From Zantedeschia hybrid cultivar (taxonomy: Eukaryota; Streptophyta; Magnoliopsida; Alismatales; Araceae), in contig JARZZO010000013.1 of assembly GCA_030544215.1 (NCBI GenBank), positions 41,489,196 to 41,553,195 on the forward strand: a stretch of DNA of 64,000 nucleotides, read 5' to 3'. The translations under genes and the position numbers were made by a program. Shown here piece after piece: positions 44,265-55,301 of this stretch (position 1 is its first letter; every line of letters begins with the position of its first letter). The notes beneath the pieces are model-generated. The model saw nothing but the letters and a program-made list of their open reading frames with translations, had not been told where the DNA came from and made no database searches.

Positions 44265-45406
44265 TGATGAGGCAGAATCCGATTCAGCCCATTGAAGCAG
44301 GTCCAAACCCCACTCAGCCCAACAGCAGCAGTACCAGGCCCTCCGGCGGCCTTCGGCCCGTCAGCGGCCCATCAGCCTACGGCCCATAAGCGGCACCGTC
44401 GCTCCCGGCCCAACAGGCTTCAGCCCGTCAGCGGCCCATCAGCCTACGGCCCGGGAGCAGCGCGGCAGCCCAGGGCCCAACAGGCCTTCGGCCCGTCAGC
44501 GGCCCAACCTCCTTCGGCCCGGTAGCCGATTCCGGCCCACTCCGGTGGCGGATCGGGCGCTATGGCGGTTCATCAGTAAACCCGCAATTAGTCCTATATC
44601 GGCTGCCACCGTTAACCATCCGCTATCCTCTGCTATAAATATCCCGCTATTTGTAGCCAAGGGGGTGGTGGGAAAAACGGATGCCTTCCTAAGCTTCCGA
44701 AACCCCTTAAAGGACTTCCGTCCGAATAGCCTTATAGTGGCTCTTTCTTGCTTTCTGAATCGAATCTTCTTCAGGAGCTAACTTGACCGTCGGAGGGGGT
44801 TCCCCAGGGCTGACGCCCGGGACTCCTGCTGACTGGTTCTTCTTCTTCTTTCCCTCCTGCAGGGGTTCGGTTCGAATCGTCGCCGACCTCCCCGAGTCGG
44901 TCTCGGCCGCCGACCTCGGACTCCTCTCCCTGGTCTCGACGCCGAACGCCGGCTGCCCCAAGCCAGGAGACTCGGTCTCGCGCTGAAATAGCCTTCGGGC
45001 TCGCTGTCCGAGGGCAAGCCCGTCAGCTGCCCTGCGTCAGGAGGCTCGGCCTCGCGCTGAAGGTGCCTTCGGACTCTCTAGTCGGAGAGCGAGCCGTCCC
45101 CCCGTCCGATCTCGGACTTTCCGGCTTCTGCTCCGACGCTCGCCGACCGCTCGGCCGAGAGAAGCTCCTGCTCGCGCTGCGCTTCCGTCCGCCGAAGGAG
45201 CAGCGGCTCACTATCCAAGAGCAGCTCCGGCGGCAGATCGCGCCCCCCGCGGGCGGATCCAGTTCATCTCGAGAAGCCCCGCCTTCGCCCCGTCGCGGAT
45301 CCCCGTCGGGTCCCCCTTTCCGTCGTTCGGTCCGGACCGGCTCCGGACCCTCTTTTTCCGGATCCCCGTCTGCAGGATCCGGTCGTGATAGATCCAGTCT
45401 ACATCA
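44265..45406 (+). repeat. 5' LTR of element 2
   Basis: 1142 bp from TGATGAGGCAGAATCC to GTCTACATCA, with a TATA box (TATAAAT, 44634-44640). The first ~700 bp follow the LTR of element 1. About 240 bp of extra GC-rich sequence (around 44985-45360, with repeated GGCTCGGCCTCGCGCTGAA-type phrases) account for the greater length. Confidence 0.88.
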
Positions 45407-45408
45407 CG

Positions 45409-45426
45409 TGGCGCCGTCTGTGGGAA
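45409..45426 (+). other. Primer-binding site of element 2
   Basis: TGGCGCCGTCTGTGGGAA two bases after the LTR, identical to the site in element 1. Confidence 0.8.
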
Positions 45427-45442
45427 CGCAACAAAACAAGTC

Positions 45443-46370
45443 ATGTCTCAGCGACCCGTGACCCGACGATCCGGGCAGAGCGAAGCAGAAGCGCGGGAGG
45501 CCTCGGCACAGATGCCGCCTTCCGAAGGCGCACCGTCTGCCCCGCCAAACCCGCCTCTGCCGACCATATCGGAGTCTTTCGGCTCGGAAGACCGAGTGGG
45601 GGTACTCCAGCAGCAAGTGGCCACGCTGGCCGCTGCCGTCACGTCCCTAACGCCTCTTCAGGAGATGGTTTCTGCCATCGCCCAGCGCATGGGGCTGACG
45701 GGGCAGCATCCCCAGCAGGCGCCGCTCCCCCCACTCTACTCAGTACAAGACGCCCGGTTCCGATCGGTGCCTGCGTCAGCCTCTCTCTACGAGGCCGCGG
45801 CGGCGCGCAGCGAGCCCTCGGCATTGCCTGCCCGAGCTCCCCGCGCCGATCGCCCGACGGAGCAGGATTATGCTTCGTCGGAGTACCATCCGGCCCGGAC
45901 CGGAGGACAATCCGTCGCCACCTCGGCCGCCCCGGACCTGGACCGGCGGCTGACGGCGATGCGCAAGGAGATGCAGCAGATGGTGTCCCGGCCTCACGGA
46001 GCGCCCCTCGCCAGCAGCATCCTGGAGCAGACCCCGTTCACGGCGGAGCTCCTAGCCACCGAGGTGCCCCCCGACTTCAAGCTACCGAAGGGCCCTCTCT
46101 ATGACGGGATGACAGATCCGGTCTGTCACTTCCAGAGGTTCAACACCTACCTCCGGGTCCGGGGGATCTCCGAGGCAGTCCGCTGCCGTCTCTTCCCCCT
46201 CACCCTCGAAAAAATCGCCCTCACCTGGTTCGAGACATTGGCCCCCGACTCCATCCACTCCCTGGTCCAGTTGGGCCAATTGTTCATCGACCAGTTCTAT
46301 GATGCCACCCGGCAGAGCAAGACCTCCGCCAGCTTGCTGGCTATCCGGCAAGGTCCTGCCGAGACTCTCA
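45443..46370 (+). pseudogene. gag: gag of element 2, first part
   Basis: ATG 45443 (MSQRPVTRRSGQ). Colinear with gag of element 1, including the Gag domain (for example LTLEKIALTWFETLAPDSIH). Open through the point where element 1 is shifted, then loses frame near 46369, where one C of CTCCAG is missing. The last ~25 codons of the open frame (to 46447) are out of register. Confidence 0.85.
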
Positions 46371-47703
46371 GGATTACTTCACCAGGTTCCGGACCGAGGC
46401 CGCCCAAATCCCGAACCTCGACAGCTCGATCGCGGTTTCGGCCGTGATCAGCGGGTGCCGGGACGAGGGGCTCCTCGGTTCCATTGGGAAGCGCCATCCC
46501 CCGACCTTTCAGGACCTCGTTGCCCGGGCCCACAAGTACATCAACCGGGAGGCCCTGATGCTGTCCAGAGGAAAAGGCGCAGCCGAAGCCATCTCGGCAC
46601 CTGCTCCCCAGGTGGTCCGACCTCGGCCGGAGGACCAGGAGTCCTCGCAAAAGCGCTATCGCAGGGAGGACGGGGACAGGGAGAGGCGACGGGACCCGCA
46701 GCCGCGGTACCTACCCTTACCTGCTCCCCCTTCCCGAATGCTCATGGAGGTGAAGGGCATGCTCCGGCGGCCTGATCGCATCAAGACTGATCCTCGCCGA
46801 AGGGATCCCGGCAGGTACTGTGAATACCACCGGGAAATCGGCCACACGACGGATGAGTGTCGGCAGCTCATGGAAGAGATCGACCGCATCATCCGGGAGG
46901 GAAGACTGCCGCAGTATCGCCGGGAGCAGCCGCCGCAGCAGAACCGGGACGTCCCTGCAGCGCCCAGACAACAGCAACCCCCAGCAACAGAAGCCGCTCC
47001 TCCGCCGAAAGCCACCTCGGCCCCGGTAGAATCGTCCCATCAAAGACCCAGTTCTGGGTCTATCATGATGATATCCGGAGGACCGGGAGAAGGGTCCAGG
47101 CCGCGGCAGCACAACACAGTGGCAGCAGTCGAAGGCGAGCCGAAGAAGCCTCGTCTGGAAGACATTACCTTCGGCGCCGAGGACCTGACTGATGTTCAGG
47201 TCCCTCACGACGACGCTCTCGTCGTCAATGCTGTAATCAACAATTATGATGTACATAGGATCTTTGTGGATAATGGAAGTGCCCCAAATATCTTGTTTTA
47301 CGACTGTTTTGAAAAGTTGGGATTGAGTGAGGCTAATATGAAACCTCACCGGGGCCCCCTCTACGGTTTTAACGGCTCGCCCTGCCGAGTAGAGGGCATT
47401 GTCCGGCTTCCTGTAACCTTAGGCTCCGCCCCCCGGCAATTAACCGTCGAGACGGACTTTGCCGTTGTAAAGATCGAGTCAGCCTACAACGCCATATTCG
47501 GCCGAAGGCTCATCGGCGGAATCGGAGCCGTGCCTTCATCCTTCCATCAAAAGCTGAAATTTTATACCAGCCGTGGAATAGGCGAAGCCAAGGGAAACCA
47601 AGAAGCAGCTCGGCAGTGCTACATGATTTCGGTCAAAGGGAAGAACGCGGCTGAAACCCTAACGATCGAATCATCGGCCGAGGCATCTCCGGGAGAAGCA
47701 CTT
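46371..47703 (+). pseudogene. pro: gag C-terminus, zinc-knuckle-like motif and protease of element 2
   Basis: Continuous open frame after the deletion. It has a basic region, the motif CEYHREIGHTTDEC (near 46820), and a long Pro/Gln linker. The protease region FVDNGSAPNILFYDC (about 47265-47305) is followed by its C-terminal half (IFGRRLIGGIGAVP). It is cut at 47703 by the LTR of element 3; the last codons up to 47754 belong to that LTR. It continues at 62400. Confidence 0.85.
47699..47703. other. Left target-site duplication of element 3
   Basis: CACTT precedes the left LTR and is repeated at 62400-62404 directly after the right LTR. Removing one copy and element 3 restores the order of element 2 as seen in element 1 (GAAGCACT followed by CTCGCC). 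Confidence 0.95.
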
Positions 47704-47894
47704 TGTAGACACGCTAATTTTGACGTCATTTTGAGTAAATTTCATATCATATAATAATGCCTCATAATGGTCTGATAATTAATCATTAATTAATTTTTAT
47801 TGATCTTTTTAAGTGTCGGGTTTAACAGACATGTTTTAAGTTAATCAATTGAATTGATTTTAGTTCAAATTTCAGTTAAAATATGCATAATTCT

Positions 47895-48192
47895 AAAAGG
47901 CGTCGACTCATGTGGACGCGATTTAGAGTTTATTCCTATTTTAATGTTTAAATTTGAATTTTAATTAATTGATTTATTAACTAAAAGGCGTCTGAGAAAG
48001 TTGACGCGTTTTAGGTTTCCTAAGCTATTTTAACTTCTCTTCCGGATGTTTATCCTTATCTTAATTAGTGTAAAAGACGTCTACCCATGTGGACGCGTTT
48101 TAGCTAATAAAGATAAAGATAAGTTTTCCCGGATATTTATCATTATCTTAATTAATCTGAAAGGCGTCAGCCAAGATGGACGTGTTTTAGAT
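47895..48192. repeat. Four GCGTC...GACGC stem modules in LTR U3
   Basis: Modules at about 47895-47925, 47992-48014, 48071-48103 and 48159-48190. Each reads (A)AAAGGCGTC, 8-12 variable bases, then GGACGCG(T)TTTAG, so each can pair with itself. The last two lie in ~88-bp subrepeats that share CCGGAT(A/G)TTTATC. The set is repeated in the right LTR (61266 onward), and related modules recur in the leader. Confidence 0.8.
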
Positions 48193-48288
48193 AATTACAG
48201 ATAAAGATGAATTAATCAGTAATTATCTGTCGATTAAAGTAGATAAATCCTAGATTTTTCTATGTTAATCGCGAACGCAGAAAATGCC

Positions 48289-48296
48289 TATAAATA
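48289..48296 (+). promoter_or_regulatory. TATA box in element 3 left LTR
   Basis: TATAAATA in the context ATGCCTATAAATACCTTGC. The right LTR has the same box at 61660-61667. The four stem modules lie just upstream. Confidence 0.75.
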
Positions 48297-49036
48297 CCTT
48301 GCATCTCAAGGAGTTAAAAAAAAAAAGAAGAGAGAGAATTATTGAGCCACAGCGTTATAGCGATCGGAGCAACCACATCGGAACGCCGGAGCGCTGCCAT
48401 TTCCAGAAGTCGGCATCCCCTTTTTCAAGATCTTCATCTCTTCAAAGCTTCAACCAACTGGACTGGGTATAAGTTTTTCATATCTGAATTTCATCTTTAT
48501 TCATTAGTTTCATTCTCTCATATTCACTTCATGCAACACACACCACATCATTAATTTTCCAAAACCCATCTGTTCTAAAGGGGTTTCAAAGCCATTTAAA
48601 CAAGTGAGTTGCTGTTTAAACATGTTTTTAATCATGGTTAGCTTTGATATTATTTCTATTTAGATTCTCATCAGTATTTCTTCTTTATTTTTCTGTTTCT
48701 CTGTCTCTGCTGCATTCAACAACAACAACAAGAAATCAAAAAGAGGGAAGTCAAGCACAAGCCAGGAGAACTTCTGGACGATCCTCAACATTCAACAGCA
48801 AGAACAAAAGAATAAAGAGGCTCTCTTTCTTCAGCCGGCTGAAGGAGGGGAACCAAGGACTCAATCTTCCGCGTTCAAACAGGTAGGCGATCAAACTTCT
48901 TTTGAAGCTTTTTAGTTAAAAGTTTCTGGCGATCACTGCACCTTAGTTGCATTTTTTTTAATAGGTTAATTTACCCTAAACAACATAGTTTTTCACATAA
49001 ATCACACGAGCAATTTTTCAGCACTCACAGCTCTTT

Positions 49037-49054
49037 TGGCGATCACGGTGGGAC
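49037..49054 (+). other. Primer-binding site of element 3
   Basis: TGGCGATCACGGTGGGAC starts seven bases after the LTR. The TGGCGA start differs from the TGGCGCC of elements 1 and 2. It resembles the Ogre type, which uses a tRNA-Arg primer; that assignment is from family knowledge. Confidence 0.6.
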
Positions 49055-50163
49055 TTGGTCTCGCCGTCTTTTAATTTCTTTTGTTCTTGCTATTATCATA
49101 CCGGGCACCCACGGTGCACCATTTGTGTCTTTCGACACGTCCTCACCAATTGGTGAGTGTTTAGTTTAATTAGTTTCCCTCGTGCACCACGTGCACACCC
49201 CAGTGGCAAGATCTTGCCTCCCCTTGATTAGTTCAAAAGCTATTTTTTGATAAAATGCTGTGTGATTGCGTGATTTCTTAGTTGTTTAGATAGTAAATCA
49301 TCCTGTTTAAAATCTGAAACTAAAAATCTTTGCATGAGTCGATTGTTTACTGCATTTTACCCTGTTTAAGGAGGATTCGACCCAGAAAATCCTTCTGAAA
49401 ATCTGTTTCTGCGAACTAAAAAGCGTCCAGGAACAGCGACGCGTTTCAAACCCGCGTCATCATTCATAGACGCCTTTTAGGCTCCAGACTTTCTCTGCTG
49501 TTTGCATCTGTTTCTGCGAAATAATTAAGTTCTGTGTTGAATAGCGTTGACCATCATCGACGCTATTCAGATAGTTTCTAGTTATTTTCCAGGCTTTCTC
49601 TGCTGTTTGCATCTGTTCTCTGCGAAAGAATTAAGTTCTGTTTTGAATAGCGTCGACTATCATCGACGCGATTCAAACAGTTTCTTAATTATTTTTCAGT
49701 TTCCAGATTTCTGTGTTGAGTGCTAGCTACCCATTACTCTATTAAGCATTAGAGGCCATCCAGGTCGCAGGGCATACGCATTGAGGCTAAAACCCTCCTT
49801 TTCTTAGGAACACATTACTCAACGTTAGCAACTCTCTCTGATTGGGTTGGTCCCTTGATCAGACTAGAGAAGTTGACGTTGAGACCTCCATAAGTCCCCA
49901 AAATCAAGGTATTACTCCTTGATCATCGGGCTGGTTGTACCAATTGAAGTCCCGGCTAGATTCCGAAAGCGTTGTGAGAGAAAATCTTAGAGAATAACGG
50001 TGGAAACTGAACTGAAACTAGGATCCTTCCCTGAGCGAAATTGTGGTTTAATCCAATTCAAATAATTCAACAAGGAATCCTAAAATCACGTTGAGCATCC
50101 ACTTGTTTGATTAATCTCTGCACAACTTGTCTGATTAAGTCTTTGAAAAGGGAATCTAATATT
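49055..50163. other. 5' leader of element 3 with stem modules and tandem repeats
   Basis: No ORF ahead of gag. Two ~106-bp tandem copies (about 49486-49590 and 49591-49700) share TTTCTCTGCTGTTTGCATCT. Four further GCGTC...GACGC modules lie at about 49417-49449, 49451-49482, 49538-49571 and 49643-49677. The rest is ordinary leader with no domain. Confidence 0.7.
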
Positions 50164-53100
50164 ATGTTGCTGCGATCAGGCAGAGATTTGAGTATGGCCC
50201 AAGACGCCATTATCAACTACGAGGGAGATGCTAATGCCCCTCGCAATTCAGATTTCAACTACGAGAACGGGAGAGATGCTGATGCCTCTCGTAATTCTGT
50301 CCCCATTCCAGTTCGACATGACGGGAATGTCCGAACTCCTCTTTTTCATCCGCACGATCAATATCATGATCTTCCTCCGCATGAATATGCGATTCCTAAT
50401 CCTGACCTTGAGGGGGACATGAATCAGAATGATCCCTTACCCTCCGATCCTATGGATCTCGTCAATGCTCTGGGAGTTCTTGCCTCCCGACTGGACCCTC
50501 AGCAGTTCGAGGCGATCCAGTCTATCTTGAAGGGGAAGGCACCCATGCAGCCTGCTGAGCCGAACCCTATGGCTCCCCCTGTTGTTACTCAACAACCTCC
50601 TCCTCCTTATATCCATCAGGCCATGGAAGGCCTTCATCTTACTTCTCGGCCAACTGGGCCACAACTTTCGTCATCCAGGCAACCGGCTAGACCGCAGACG
50701 CCCATTTATCAAAATGCACTCGGGCATGGCGGAAGCTCTGCCGGACCTCATCCTTATTATCCTCCTTGTCCAACCTACTCTAGGCAGCAGGCCTATCAGG
50801 TACTTCCTCCTCCCCAGGCAGATCTGACCACGCAGACGTTGTTGGCCAAGATGGAGCGCATGGACGAGCAGTTCAACAATCTTCAGAAAATGATGGGGGT
50901 TAAAGCTGTGCCAGAAATCAATTTACCGAGCCTGCCAGTGTTCCATCTGCCACCCTCTGAAATGCCAGTATATCGAAAGTATAACGGTACTGGTAACCCC
51001 TTCACGCACCTGAAGGAGTTCATGTACGAATCCTCTTTCTGGCAGAACGACAAGAGGTCGTTAGCTTTCTTGTTCAGGAGATCCCTAGAGGGACCAGCCC
51101 TCGAGTGGTTCTTTTCTCTGGAACCCTCAGAAGTAGAGGATTACGGTATCGTTTCACGCAAATTTATCCAACGATACCAGGACAGAGTTGCACCCTCCTT
51201 GTCTATCACGGATCTTATTGCAGAAAAGATGAAACCGGACGAGGAGTTTGTCAGTTTTGCTGACAGGTGGCGGGGCCTGGCTGAAAAAGTAAAAGATCAC
51301 TTGTCTGAATCTGAACAAGTGAAGATGCTAATTTCTAACGCCACTCCCCAGTTCAAGCTAGTCCTCTCCTTGAACAATTTGACGAACATGGCAGAGCTCT
51401 ATGAAAGGGCACGGTACTGCCAGAATGCCTTCAAGGACGCTACGTTCTCTAGCGTCTTTGATCCTCACAGACCTAACAGGCCTCCACCTCGGAAGCCTGC
51501 AGTGCCAAATTCTCCTAGCTCAGGTCCAACTACTGAGGGCACGCTCTCTCACGAGCAGGTCAGTACCATGAACAATAACTCGCCCCAGTTTGTGAGGAAT
51601 CAGCAGCAGTACCAGAGGCCACCACAGCCGAGCCAACAGGGGTACAGGCAGCAGCAGAACCCCCATTACCAACAGCAGTACCAGCGGCCCCAGCAGCCGA
51701 ATCAGAACCAGCAACAGCAACAGCCGCAATGGCAACAGCAGTATCAGCAGCCACATCAGCAGCAACAGCAACAGCCACAGTACCAGCCGCGCGCACCGCC
51801 GGCGTACCACAATGTCCCTCCTCCTGGTGACTACAACCAACAAAGGAGACCTCCAGGCCCGAAAAGGGCAGAGTACCCGGCCCTCCCAGAATCCTTGGCG
51901 GATATTTTCAGTGCTTTAATGGCAGCCAATGCCTTAGTTTTGCCGAGGGAGAAGGCCGTCTGGCCTCAAAATGCCGATACGTCTAGGTATTGCTACTTTC
52001 ACAGGCAACCTGGGCATACCATTGACACCTGCTTCCAATTCAGAGATTATATCCATGATCTCAACGAGCAGGGCGGCATTGACTGGGAGGAAATGAAAAA
52101 GTACATAACAGCCCTGAAGGCGAGGAGACCGCAGCAGCAGCAGCAGCAAGCAAGACCACCGGCACAAGCAGTAGCACCACCCAACATGGTCATAGTGCAG
52201 AATCCACTCCCGGAGCACCAGAACCAAAACCAGGTTGCTCCCATTCTGACGAACAGCCAGTCTGAGGCTGGTCGTGGGCAGCAGTGGAGAGTAGAGGACT
52301 CTTCCTCTCTTTGTTCAACGGGTCACGTTCAAAGTACCGCAGAGCGACCACCACGCCGCACCATCCACATACCAAGGCCACAACCCGTTACCATTACCCC
52401 CATACCCACACCTACATATCACTCGCCCACACCCAATAACCCATTACCACTACCCGCCTTCCTTAGACCCATTACACCCCGCACTCCTACGCCTCCATCA
52501 TATAACCCCCCGCAAACCAATAACGCACCCCTTCTACCATCTAGGCCGCTATTACGCATACCATTTCCTACTTCACCCACTACCACTACCGCCTATCCAG
52601 ATATGCCTTTGCCATCTAGACCATTATTACGCGTACCATTCCCCACTTCGCCAACCGCTTACCCATCCACCATCCAACCCTCTAGGCCTTTAATCCGCAC
52701 CGCGCCATCACCATCTAACTCTACGCCATCACCTACCTACCAACCCTCTACGCCATCCGCACCATCCAACCCTGCGGTACTTAAAGTGTCACCCGGATCC
52801 TCCACGGTTGAGGAACACGCGCTCCGGAGTGGAAGGATTTTCAACAAGGTCTTCCCTCAGTCCACAGTCAGAGACGGCCCATCACAGCCGACTGAGGAAG
52901 CCCATAATGAAGAGAGTGCACCAGGCACTCAATACGACCTGTTGAAACACCTGGATCGGACACCGGCACGGATCACTATACTCGAACTGATCAAAAGATC
53001 CAAGAGTCACCAAGAAGCTTTAATGGAATATCTGCAGAAGGTGATGGTCAATGAAGACGTGCCGGTAGAGAAGATTGCAGCACTACTAGTTCCTCAGGGG

Positions 53101-54759
53101 GATCAGCCCTCCATAACATTTCATACATCGGAACTAGCACCGCCAGCAACCAGAAGCATGGCTCTGAGTATCACGGTCAACATCTGTAAGAAGGCCGTGG
53201 ATGCATGCCTGGTCGACACAGGGGCTTCGATCAATGTTTTACCTCCGAAGACCCTGGAGCTGTGCGGTGTGCCCAAAGAGAAATGGCTGCCCAGCCCCAT
53301 ATCAGTAACAGCATATGACAATTCTACCCGTTTTCCTCTGGGAATGGTCTATTTAAAGGTGGAGCTGGGCCCTGTAAGTCATGCGGAGGTTGAATTTCAC
53401 ATCTTGGAAATCGACCCTTCCATAAATGCCATTTTAGGTCGTCCTTATATTAAAACTCTCGAGGCGATTCCTTCTACGAATCATCAATGCCTCAAACTCC
53501 CTTACAAAGGACGAATAATTAAAGTAACGAGCATGCCGATCCTTGCTGCCGCTCATTCCTTGAACATTAAGTCTGCTGTTTCACCTGGCCGACAACCTTT
53601 TCTGTCGGTATTACAGGTCTACCGTCCAGTGGCTGATCCTCTGAAAGCCGCTACCATTTCTCCATACCCATTAAATGCTATCAAAAGGGGGAAGTGCATG
53701 AGTACCCCAGGATGGAGGATCATGATGAAGAACGGCTACGAGCCTGGGAAAGGTCTGGGCACGCAGTTGCAAGGCAGGACCACTCCTGTCAGAAATCATC
53801 GAACATCACCTGGAAGTGGTCTGGGCTATAGGCCAATAAAACTGAAGCAAGATCCAGTTCAGAAAGCAGAGATCAAAGAAGGTCCGAAAATCTGGGAGGC
53901 AATGTCTACACCACCCAAAGAAGGCCGAGATCCCCTAACATGGACCCTGTGTACACACTTCGTGAAAGGGCCCATACTTAGCTATGACAATACGGTAGTC
54001 ATTACTTCCTGTTTTGACTTCTATGATATATATGGAAGGGATTTGGCCAGACATTGCTCCGAACTGCTTACGTACCAATCCTTGGAGGCTCTGCGGCCTA
54101 TGAAAAGGAGGAAATTTCATGACCCTGAATGTGAATGGTACAGGTGGTTCGACCTCAGAGACCTGTATATTGCACTGAACAGACTATTTTTGGATCCTGC
54201 AGAACCTAAGTGGCCGCCGCAGATTGATGAACTGATTGAAAGCCCTGGTGCCATATTTGACAAGCGGATACTGTTATCCGAAGAAACTGATGAAGGGGAG
54301 CCCGATGACCCATATCAAGCTGGTTACACAACAGATCTGCTCTGGAGGGGGACATATCCTTCACATGTCTTCATGCTCCATACTCTTTTTCGCACACTGC
54401 TCTTGACCCCGACTTGGTCGCGGGTCATAATTGAAGATATTCCACGGGCTCCGCCCGTCATGATTACTCTGTCCCCTCGGGACATTATACCACAACCTCC
54501 TCTCGATCTAGAGAGGTTGTATGATCTAATCTGGGACATATTACTATATGATCTCCCCAATCCTCTGGCCTTGGTGCCACTTCCTCCGTCTGATTCTCCT
54601 CCCATTTTTATTCATTCTTGCTTTATGTTTAATTCTTTCATTTTCCAAAAAAAAACGCCAATTTGGCAACAAATTCTTCCCAAATCCTCATTGAGGAAAC
54701 ATCTTACTTGTCCGATTGCACCCCACCGCGCGGGTCCTTCGGTCAAGATTCTCTCCTAG
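50164..54759 (+). CDS. gag-pro: Gag-protease polyprotein of element 3 with G-patch
   Basis: One open frame of 1531 residues from ATG 50164 (MLLRSGRDLS); the 19 codons before it lack an ATG. In order: a low-complexity N-terminus; Gag domain (about 260-426, RRSLEGPALEWFFSLEP); a Gln-rich stretch (about 480-560); a zinc-knuckle-like CYFHRQPGHTIDTC (about 610-623); a Pro/Thr/Ser linker (about 726-880); an aspartic protease with DTGAS at 1018-1022; and a G-patch (about 1182-1223, GYEPGKGLGTQLQG). A further ~225 residues (about 1256-1480) match no domain I know. Gag builds the particle and the protease matures it. A G-patch after the protease is characteristic of Ogre elements, which splice out an intron before RT, so the tail of this frame may be partly intronic. 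Confidence 0.85.
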   Translation: MLLRSGRDLSMAQDAIINYEGDANAPRNSDFNYENGRDADASRNSVPIPVRHDGNVRTPLFHPHDQYHDLPPHEYAIPNPDLEGDMNQNDPLPSDPMDLVNALGVLASRLDPQQFEAIQSILKGKAPMQPAEPNPMAPPVVTQQPPPPYIHQAMEGLHLTSRPTGPQLSSSRQPARPQTPIYQNALGHGGSSAGPHPYYPPCPTYSRQQAYQVLPPPQADLTTQTLLAKMERMDEQFNNLQKMMGVKAVPEINLPSLPVFHLPPSEMPVYRKYNGTGNPFTHLKEFMYESSFWQNDKRSLAFLFRRSLEGPALEWFFSLEPSEVEDYGIVSRKFIQRYQDRVAPSLSITDLIAEKMKPDEEFVSFADRWRGLAEKVKDHLSESEQVKMLISNATPQFKLVLSLNNLTNMAELYERARYCQNAFKDATFSSVFDPHRPNRPPPRKPAVPNSPSSGPTTEGTLSHEQVSTMNNNSPQFVRNQQQYQRPPQPSQQGYRQQQNPHYQQQYQRPQQPNQNQQQQQPQWQQQYQQPHQQQQQQPQYQPRAPPAYHNVPPPGDYNQQRRPPGPKRAEYPALPESLADIFSALMAANALVLPREKAVWPQNADTSRYCYFHRQPGHTIDTCFQFRDYIHDLNEQGGIDWEEMKKYITALKARRPQQQQQQARPPAQAVAPPNMVIVQNPLPEHQNQNQVAPILTNSQSEAGRGQQWRVEDSSSLCSTGHVQSTAERPPRRTIHIPRPQPVTITPIPTPTYHSPTPNNPLPLPAFLRPITPRTPTPPSYNPPQTNNAPLLPSRPLLRIPFPTSPTTTTAYPDMPLPSRPLLRVPFPTSPTAYPSTIQPSRPLIRTAPSPSNSTPSPTYQPSTPSAPSNPAVLKVSPGSSTVEEHALRSGRIFNKVFPQSTVRDGPSQPTEEAHNEESAPGTQYDLLKHLDRTPARITILELIKRSKSHQEALMEYLQKVMVNEDVPVEKIAALLVPQGDQPSITFHTSELAPPATRSMALSITVNICKKAVDACLVDTGASINVLPPKTLELCGVPKEKWLPSPISVTAYDNSTRFPLGMVYLKVELGPVSHAEVEFHILEIDPSINAILGRPYIKTLEAIPSTNHQCLKLPYKGRIIKVTSMPILAAAHSLNIKSAVSPGRQPFLSVLQVYRPVADPLKAATISPYPLNAIKRGKCMSTPGWRIMMKNGYEPGKGLGTQLQGRTTPVRNHRTSPGSGLGYRPIKLKQDPVQKAEIKEGPKIWEAMSTPPKEGRDPLTWTLCTHFVKGPILSYDNTVVITSCFDFYDIYGRDLARHCSELLTYQSLEALRPMKRRKFHDPECEWYRWFDLRDLYIALNRLFLDPAEPKWPPQIDELIESPGAIFDKRILLSEETDEGEPDDPYQAGYTTDLLWRGTYPSHVFMLHTLFRTLLLTPTWSRVIIEDIPRAPPVMITLSPRDIIPQPPLDLERLYDLIWDILLYDLPNPLALVPLPPSDSPPIFIHSCFMFNSFIFQKKTPIWQQILPKSSLRKHLTCPIAPHRAGPSVKILS

Positions 54760-55301
54760 ATTTACTCTGTCCCTCCACTCAGGAGGATTCTCTTGTATTT
54801 CCACTTGTATCCCAGGATTTTCATCCTGCTTCGTCTTCGTTAGGTTATGATAGTGAAGTTAGGCAGATTAGTCAGGTTAGGAAGTTTAGGAAGCCTAAGG
54901 GTAGGCAAATTCCAGATAGATACCTCCAGGACTTAGCTGATAAGTGCTCTTCTTGCTCTTTGATCCCTCAGCTTTTAGAAAATCCAATTCAGATGCCAGA
55001 AGATTGTATGGACGATGAGTTAGTTAATGATGGGTACGGGGTATATGAATTAGTACATGAAAAGGACCCCATTGTTGAAGAGGAAGATGACGAGGACGCG
55101 GCTGAGGCGTATGCCAGTGGAGTGAAGAGATTTGATGAACCCTCAGCTGCCGTAGAAGAGCCTACCAAAGAAATCAATTTAGGGACTGAAGACGAACTAA
55201 GGTTGTCCTCGTCAGTAAAAGTCTTTCTTCAGAAGATGAGAACGCAATGATACAAGTACTCAAGGACTATAAGGACTTTCGCCTGGAGTTATGAGGATAT
55301 G
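54740..55301 (+). pseudogene. pol: Start of the RT-integrase polyprotein of element 3 (frame-broken)
   Basis: A frame open to 55250 carries an acidic region (PIVEEEDDEDAAEAYASGVK) and EEPTKEINLGTEDE, the usual lead-in to Tat reverse transcriptase. The frame changes near 55210-55250 and again by one base near 55277, before DMPGLD. Acceptor-like sequence ending CTTGTATCCCAG near 54814 could mark the end of an Ogre-type intron. Neither splicing nor frameshifting can be proven from sequence. Confidence 0.55.

Larger units (their letters stand above)
47704..49029 (+). repeat. Left LTR of element 3
   Basis: Begins TGTAGACACGCTAATTTTGA and ends CAGCACTCACA. U3 holds four repeated stem modules (see separate entry) and a TATA box (TATAAATA, 48289-48296). 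The copy at 61075-62399 is nearly identical. Confidence 0.95.

Noticed and set aside
44265..47703. Element 2 as a solo or truncated LTR copy
   Set aside because: Its coding region clearly resumes after element 3 at 62400, so it is interrupted, not truncated.
48284..48886. Three small frames repeated identically at 61655-62257
   Set aside because: They lie in the two LTR copies; duplication reflects the LTR, not genes.
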